Shown: positions 60,154-64,000 of the stretch, piece by piece
How the letters are laid out: every line of letters begins with the position of its first letter
Numbering within the stretch: the stretch's first letter is position 1
NCBI RefSeq assembly: GCF_002394865.1
Contig: NZ_DGUZ01000023.1
Span: 1 to 64,000 of the forward strand
Direction: 5' to 3'
From: Fibrobacter sp. UBA4297
Lineage (GTDB): Bacteria > Fibrobacterota > Fibrobacteria > Fibrobacterales > Fibrobacteraceae
Length of the DNA stretch: 64,000 bases
The notes under the pieces: model-generated
Database searches by the model: none
Told to the model about the DNA's origin: nothing
The model's input: only the letters and a program-made list of their open reading frames with translations
Position numbers and translations under genes: made by a program

Positions 60154-61128
60154 TTAGTTCGCTTCGTAGTCCAGGATGAGTCTGCAAACGCCGTTCTCAA
60201 CAACGAGATTGCTTCGGCGATACGTCACGCGTTCCATTTCCCAGTCACCAGCTGTCCAACGACTCGGATCGATATCTTCACCATCGAAATCATCCTGCCA
60301 AGACAGCGTAAAGCCCTTGGTTGTGGGGTCGTAAGCATAGACGCGGACGTAGTCAATCTGCTGTTCAACCGGGAGGCCAATGCCGCCATCCCACTTGCCC
60401 GTCCAAGAAGCGGTATTAGATACCCAGAGATTGAAGCGGAGAGTTTCCTTTTCGGTCAAGAATGCCACCTGGTCTGCATCGGCGTGCTTGCCGCGGCTCA
60501 TGCCAAGCGTATCGCGACGAACTTCGACACTGTCGATTTCCCAAGCCACATATTCCGGAGTCCAGACAATGGCATACAAATGGAAGTCTTGCGTAGCATC
60601 AAAGCCAAAAGCATGCAACGGTTTGCTTTCAGAAGCTGTAAGACCTTTGATGGAAGGATCACCTTCGCGGGTAAGAATGTTAGACTGCCAAGAATTCGGG
60701 TCCTTGCCAAGCACTTCGATATCAATTTCGTTCCACGGTTCTTCCCCCTTCATCCAGGAATTGTCGTAGTTCAAGAACATAGAACTCACAGAACCAGAGA
60801 TTGCTGCCATTTTCATGCGTGCTTCAAAACGGCCATACATATACTGTTCCACGCCAGTAAGTTCTGCACCATAGAACGCATATTCCTTCGTCGGGTCAAG
60901 TGCAGTAAGCGGCGGAACAGCGTAAGTAAACTGCGGGGCTGCATTCGAGCTGGAAGATACACCCGGAAGGGCTTCTGCAGAGCTAGAGGATGCGCCAGTC
61001 GGTGGAACAACAGCATCGGAGCTGGAAGATGCACCAGCAACCGGAGCCGCCGGGAAGGTTGAATCATTGGATTCGGAGCATGCTGCAAGGAGCGCAACGG
61101 CAACCATCGGGATAAGAATCTTTTTCAT
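60154..61128 (-). CDS. Circularly permuted GH16 beta-glucanase, lipoprotein
   Basis: A 324-residue lipoprotein (LLAAC, Cys17). Residues 30-62 are a linker with three Ser4 clusters (AGASSSS, TGASSSS, PGVSSSS), like the PXSSSS repeats of Fibrobacter lichenase. Then GAELTGVEQYMYGRFEARMKMAAISGSVSSMF and catalytic EIDIE (Glu134, Asp136, Glu138), while FTLSWQDDFDGEDIDPSRWTAGDW, normally at the N-terminus of GH16, lies at the C-terminus (about 275-300): the fold is circularly permuted as in the F. succinogenes 1,3-1,4-beta-glucanase, but the Ser linker is N-terminal here. Cleaves mixed-linkage or related beta-glucans; surface-anchored. Start has SD GAGG. Confidence 0.92.
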   Translation of the reverse strand: MKKILIPMVAVALLAACSESNDSTFPAAPVAGASSSSDAVVPPTGASSSSAEALPGVSSSSNAAPQFTYAVPPLTALDPTKEYAFYGAELTGVEQYMYGRFEARMKMAAISGSVSSMFLNYDNSWMKGEEPWNEIDIEVLGKDPNSWQSNILTREGDPSIKGLTASESKPLHAFGFDATQDFHLYAIVWTPEYVAWEIDSVEVRRDTLGMSRGKHADADQVAFLTEKETLRFNLWVSNTASWTGKWDGGIGLPVEQQIDYVRVYAYDPTTKGFTLSWQDDFDGEDIDPSRWTAGDWEMERVTYRRSNLVVENGVCRLILDYEAN

Positions 61129-61150
61129 AATAACCTCGTTCTTTCTGTCT

Positions 61151-61158
61151 ATAAGATA
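61151..61158 (-). promoter_or_regulatory. Candidate -10/-7 box of the GH16 gene
   Basis: Minus-strand TATCTTAT, within the short palindrome CTATAAGATAG, 23 bases before the ATG. The rest of the 387-base divergent gap, apart from the pflB promoter, holds no gene. Confidence 0.4.
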
Positions 61159-61347
61159 GATTCAGACAAAGAAAAGCGTACGCTTTGCGACATGCAATTC
61201 AAAACAATCTGTATCAACCGTATCAAATAAAAAATTGATTTTTTTGCTTAATCTGTAAAATTTTCCATTTTATGAATAGCGATGTTTCAAAGATTGACCC
61301 GATATTATTTTCGTAAGTTTTTTGAAAGCGTCCAATCAGTTTAATTT

Positions 61348-61362
61348 GGTGCATTTCACACC
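61348..61362. promoter_or_regulatory. Possible operator GGTG-N7-CACC at the pflB promoter
   Basis: GGTGCATTTCACACC, a four-base inverted repeat just upstream of the -35 box; weak by itself. Confidence 0.25.
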
Positions 61363-61391
61363 TTGCCCACCCTCTTTTAAATATGTATATT
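61363..61391 (+). promoter_or_regulatory. pflB promoter
   Basis: TTGCCC (61363-61368), 17 bases, TATATT (61386-61391). The 5' leader would be about 118 bases. Confidence 0.6.
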
Positions 61392-61515
61392 GCGCTTTAC
61401 ATTAGAAAAGACAGAAAAAACAGGAAAATTCGTTGTAAGGCCTTTTTCCCCAACCCGAAAAGTTAAGTAATTTTTCAATTGGTTTTAACGGCTTTGCACG
61501 AGCAAAAGAGGCTAT

Positions 61516-63771
61516 ATGCAGGAAGCATGGACAGGCTTTAAAGGCGGTCGCTGGCAGGAAGAAATCAATGTCCGCGACTTTATCCAGAAAAACTACACCC
61601 CTTACGATGGCGACAAGTCGTTTTTGCAGGGTCCCACCGAAGCTACTAACAAACTATGGGCTGAACTGCAAGACCTTCAGAAGAGAGAGATTGCAAAGGG
61701 CGGCGTCCTTGACATGGATACAGACGTTGTCTCCACGCTCACAAGCCACCAGGCAGGCTACATCGCCGAAGAAACTAAGGATCTCGAAAAAATCGTAGGT
61801 CTCCAGACCGACAAGCCGCTCAAGCGCGCTTTCATGCCGTTCGGCGGCATCAAGATGGCTGAAGAATCTTGCAAGAACTACGGTTACACACCGAGCGAAG
61901 AACTTCACCGCATCTTTACGGAATTCCACAAGACTCACAACCAGGGTGTTTTCGACGCCTACACGCCGGCAATGCGCATGGCCCGCAAGGCACACATCAT
62001 TACGGGTCTTCCGGATACATACGGCCGTGGCCGTATCGTCGGTGACTACCGCCGTGTTGCCCTTTACGGTATCGACTACCTCATCGCCCAGAAGAAGGCA
62101 GACAAGGCTCTGACCGACTCTACCGACATGCGCGAACACGTGATCCGCGAACGCGAAGAGCTCGCGGAACAAATCAAGGCTCTCGAAGGCATGAAGGTCA
62201 TGGCCAAGATTTACGGCTATGACATTTCGAAACCGGCAACAAACGCCCGCGAAGCCGTGCAGTGGCTCTACTTCGGCTACCTCGCCGCCATCAAGACGCA
62301 GAATGGTGCAGCCATGAGCGTTGGCCGCGTCTCGACCTTCATCGACATTTACATGACCCGCGACCTGCAGAACGGCGTCATCACCGAAGCCGAAGCGCAG
62401 GAAATCATCGACCATTTCGTGATGAAGCTCCGCATGGTCAAGTTTGCCCGTATCACCAGCTACAACGAACTCTTCAGCGGCGACCCGGTGTGGGCGACAC
62501 TCGAAGTTGCAGGCATTGGTCAAGACGGTCGCCATCAGGTGACCAAGAACGACTACCGTTTCTTGCACACGCTCGTGAACATGGGACCGGCTCCGGAACC
62601 GAACCTCACGATCCTCTACAGCCCGCGCCTCCCGGCAAGTTTCAAGAAGTTCGCTGCAGAAATCTCCGTGAAGACCAGCGCCATCCAGTACGAAAACGAT
62701 GACACGATGCGTCCGATCTGGGGCGACGACTACAGCATCTGTTGCTGCGTCTCTGCAACTCAAACCGGTAAGGAAATGCAGTTCTTCGGCGCCCGCGCAA
62801 ACCTCGCCAAGACTCTCCTCTACGCCATCAACGGCGGTAAGGATGAATGCCTCGTGAAGGGTACGCAGGTTGGCCCGGAATATCCGCCTATCACTAGCGA
62901 ATACCTCAACTACGATGAAGTCGTCCACAAGTTTGAACTCTACATGGATTGGCTCGCTCACTTGTACGTGAATACTTTGAACTTAATCCACTACATGCAC
63001 GACAAGTACTACTACGAAGCTGCCGAAATGGCCCTCATCGACACCAACGTCCGCCGTACGTTTGCAACGGGTATCGCAGGCTTCAGCCACGTTGTTGACA
63101 GCCTTTCTGCCATCAAGTACGCCAAGGTAAAGGTTATCCGCGACCCGGCAACAGGCCTTGCGCAAGACTTCCAAATCGAAGGCGACTTCCCGCGTTATGG
63201 AAACGACGACGACCGTGCAGACGATATCGCCGTTTGGCTCCTCAAGACGTTCATGGCCAAAATCAAGCAGACCCCGACTTACCGCGATTCCGAACCGACG
63301 ACAAGTATCCTCACGATTACAAGTAACGTCGTCTATGGCAAGGCTACGGGCGCCCTCCCGGATGGTCGTAAGCAGGGCGAGCCGTTCTCTCCGGGCGCAA
63401 GCCCCAGCTACGGCGCCGAAAAGCACGGTCTCTTGGCATCGCTCAACTCTGTCGCCAAGATTCCGTACGAATACGCACTTGATGGCATCAGCAACACGCA
63501 GACCATCAACCCGGACGCTCTCGGTCACGATGACGAAGAACGCGCCAACAAGCTCGTGCAGGTTCTCGACGGTTACTTTGGTCAGAGCAGCCACCACTTG
63601 AACGTGAACGTGTTCGGCGTTGAAAAGCTCAAGGACGCCATGGAACATCCGGAGAAGGAAGAATACCAGAACTTCACTATCCGCGTTTCTGGCTACGCAG
63701 TGCGCTTCATCAAGCTTACTCGCGAACAGCAGCTCGACGTGATTGCCCGCCAGGCACACGGCGTGCTCTAA
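61516..63771 (+). CDS. pflB: Formate C-acetyltransferase (pyruvate formate-lyase)
   Basis: A 751-residue glycyl-radical enzyme. Starts WTGFKGGRWQEEINVRDFI; active-site cysteines in SICCCVSATQ (Cys409-411, one extra Cys compared with the usual Cys-Cys), and radical glycine Gly726 in RVSGYAVRF. Converts pyruvate and CoA to acetyl-CoA and formate in anaerobic mixed-acid fermentation, consistent with formate, acetate and succinate formation in Fibrobacter. It needs the activase PflA, which is not in the window. Own promoter and terminator: monocistronic. Codon use is that of a highly expressed gene. Confidence 0.98.
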   Translation: MQEAWTGFKGGRWQEEINVRDFIQKNYTPYDGDKSFLQGPTEATNKLWAELQDLQKREIAKGGVLDMDTDVVSTLTSHQAGYIAEETKDLEKIVGLQTDKPLKRAFMPFGGIKMAEESCKNYGYTPSEELHRIFTEFHKTHNQGVFDAYTPAMRMARKAHIITGLPDTYGRGRIVGDYRRVALYGIDYLIAQKKADKALTDSTDMREHVIREREELAEQIKALEGMKVMAKIYGYDISKPATNAREAVQWLYFGYLAAIKTQNGAAMSVGRVSTFIDIYMTRDLQNGVITEAEAQEIIDHFVMKLRMVKFARITSYNELFSGDPVWATLEVAGIGQDGRHQVTKNDYRFLHTLVNMGPAPEPNLTILYSPRLPASFKKFAAEISVKTSAIQYENDDTMRPIWGDDYSICCCVSATQTGKEMQFFGARANLAKTLLYAINGGKDECLVKGTQVGPEYPPITSEYLNYDEVVHKFELYMDWLAHLYVNTLNLIHYMHDKYYYEAAEMALIDTNVRRTFATGIAGFSHVVDSLSAIKYAKVKVIRDPATGLAQDFQIEGDFPRYGNDDDRADDIAVWLLKTFMAKIKQTPTYRDSEPTTSILTITSNVVYGKATGALPDGRKQGEPFSPGASPSYGAEKHGLLASLNSVAKIPYEYALDGISNTQTINPDALGHDDEERANKLVQVLDGYFGQSSHHLNVNVFGVEKLKDAMEHPEKEEYQNFTIRVSGYAVRFIKLTREQQLDVIARQAHGVL

Positions 63772-63814
63772 TCGCTTGGAAAAGCGACACGATTGCGAAA
63801 GTCGCAAAATTTAA

Positions 63815-63844
63815 AAGGGTTCCCGAAAGGGGAACCTTTTTTGT
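63815..63844 (+). terminator. Terminator of pflB
   Basis: AAAGGGTTCCC-GAAA-GGGGAACC followed by seven T. Confidence 0.9.
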
Positions 63845-63924
63845 TATTGGGGGAATGCCGATTTATGAGGAAATGCGCGCGTTGAGATGCGGCGAAATGC
63901 CGCGGAAATGGGAAGGCGACGGTT

Positions 63925-64000
63925 CTACGCCACAATGTAATTTTCGTTCTTCTGACGGCGAGCGTAAACGGATTCCAGGAACTGAATCACAGAAGTCTTA
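63925..64000 (-). CDS. C-terminal tail of an unidentified protein (runs off right edge)
   Basis: An open minus-strand frame ending SVYARRQKNENYIVA then TAG can be read for 24 codons to the edge, convergent with pflB. Too short for family assignment; amino-acid make-up is plausible for a soluble enzyme. Confidence 0.45.
   Translation of the reverse strand, partial: KTSVIQFLESVYARRQKNENYIVA

Noticed and set aside
61654..62961. Long minus-strand frames opposite pflB
   Set aside because: Shadow frames created by strong codon bias in pflB; no ribosome-binding site or domain.

Overview
The window comes from a Fibrobacter (a succinogenes-like member of the FCB group). The diagnosis rests on four lipoproteins plus one small one carrying the Fibrobacter major paralogous domain (FISUMP, TIGR02145), three regulators of the Fibrobacter-expanded TIGR02147 family, a circularly permuted GH16 beta-glucanase with PXSSSS-like Ser linkers, a bacterial GGGP-synthase homologue and FCB-type promoters (TAnnTTTG). 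No rRNA, tRNA, CRISPR array, transposase or prophage gene was seen. Nearly all genes lie on the minus strand.

Layout. 1-8777: surface polysaccharide operon read right to left: UDP-glucose dehydrogenase, UDP-galactopyranose mutase, a sugar epimerase, a DUF4422 transferase, an EpsG-like polymerase, a GT2 glycosyltransferase, a Wzx-type flippase, a TupA-like ATP-grasp protein and the start of a GT4 glycosyltransferase. The sugar-nucleotide genes look like host DNA; the distal half is much more AT-rich. 8870-11644: CotH-kinase/lamin-tail lipoprotein. 11752-17929: apparent operon of an MCE protein, HPr, Enzyme I, a lytic transglycosylase and an EamA transporter. 18092-21369: M16-like (non-catalytic) lipoprotein, unknown exported protein, TrmH. 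21470-21614: candidate structured small RNA with its own promoter and terminator. 21828-25471: two BatA/B-like VWA proteins with identical promoters, separated by an oppositely oriented degenerate GGDEF gene. 25867-28658: AzlCD, an SH3-like exported protein, MltG.

28821-35806: six tightly packed, mostly overlapping genes: small membrane protein, ABC ATPase, ABC-2 permease, two divergent PilT-like ATPases with eroded nucleotide-binding motifs, and a patatin-like protein fused to an outer-membrane beta-barrel. 36035-37496: small FISUMP lipoprotein and a GGGP-synthase homologue. 37651-49411: three repeated modules, each a TIGR02147 regulator followed by one or two large FISUMP lipoproteins, each driven by a near-identical -35/N17/TATATT promoter; a GSCFA-domain gene sits between modules two and three. 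49763-58317: DEAD-box helicase, GGDEF protein, MetQNI methionine importer, XRE/zinc-ribbon regulator and AlaS. 58431-61128: three small lipoproteins and the permuted GH16 enzyme. 61516-63771: pyruvate formate-lyase; a minus-strand gene tail runs off the right edge.

Intergenic DNA is unusually structured: degenerate heptanucleotide tandem repeats in at least seven gaps, a duplicated ~95 bp element, eleven or so REP-like CCCGC/GCGGG palindromes, two 10-3-10 perfect palindromes near promoters and a pair of equally spaced ACGTGA/TCACGT inverted repeats. The best candidates for an undescribed system are the TIGR02147-FISUMP modules, the PilT-like/ABC/patatin-barrel operon and the candidate RNA at 21470.
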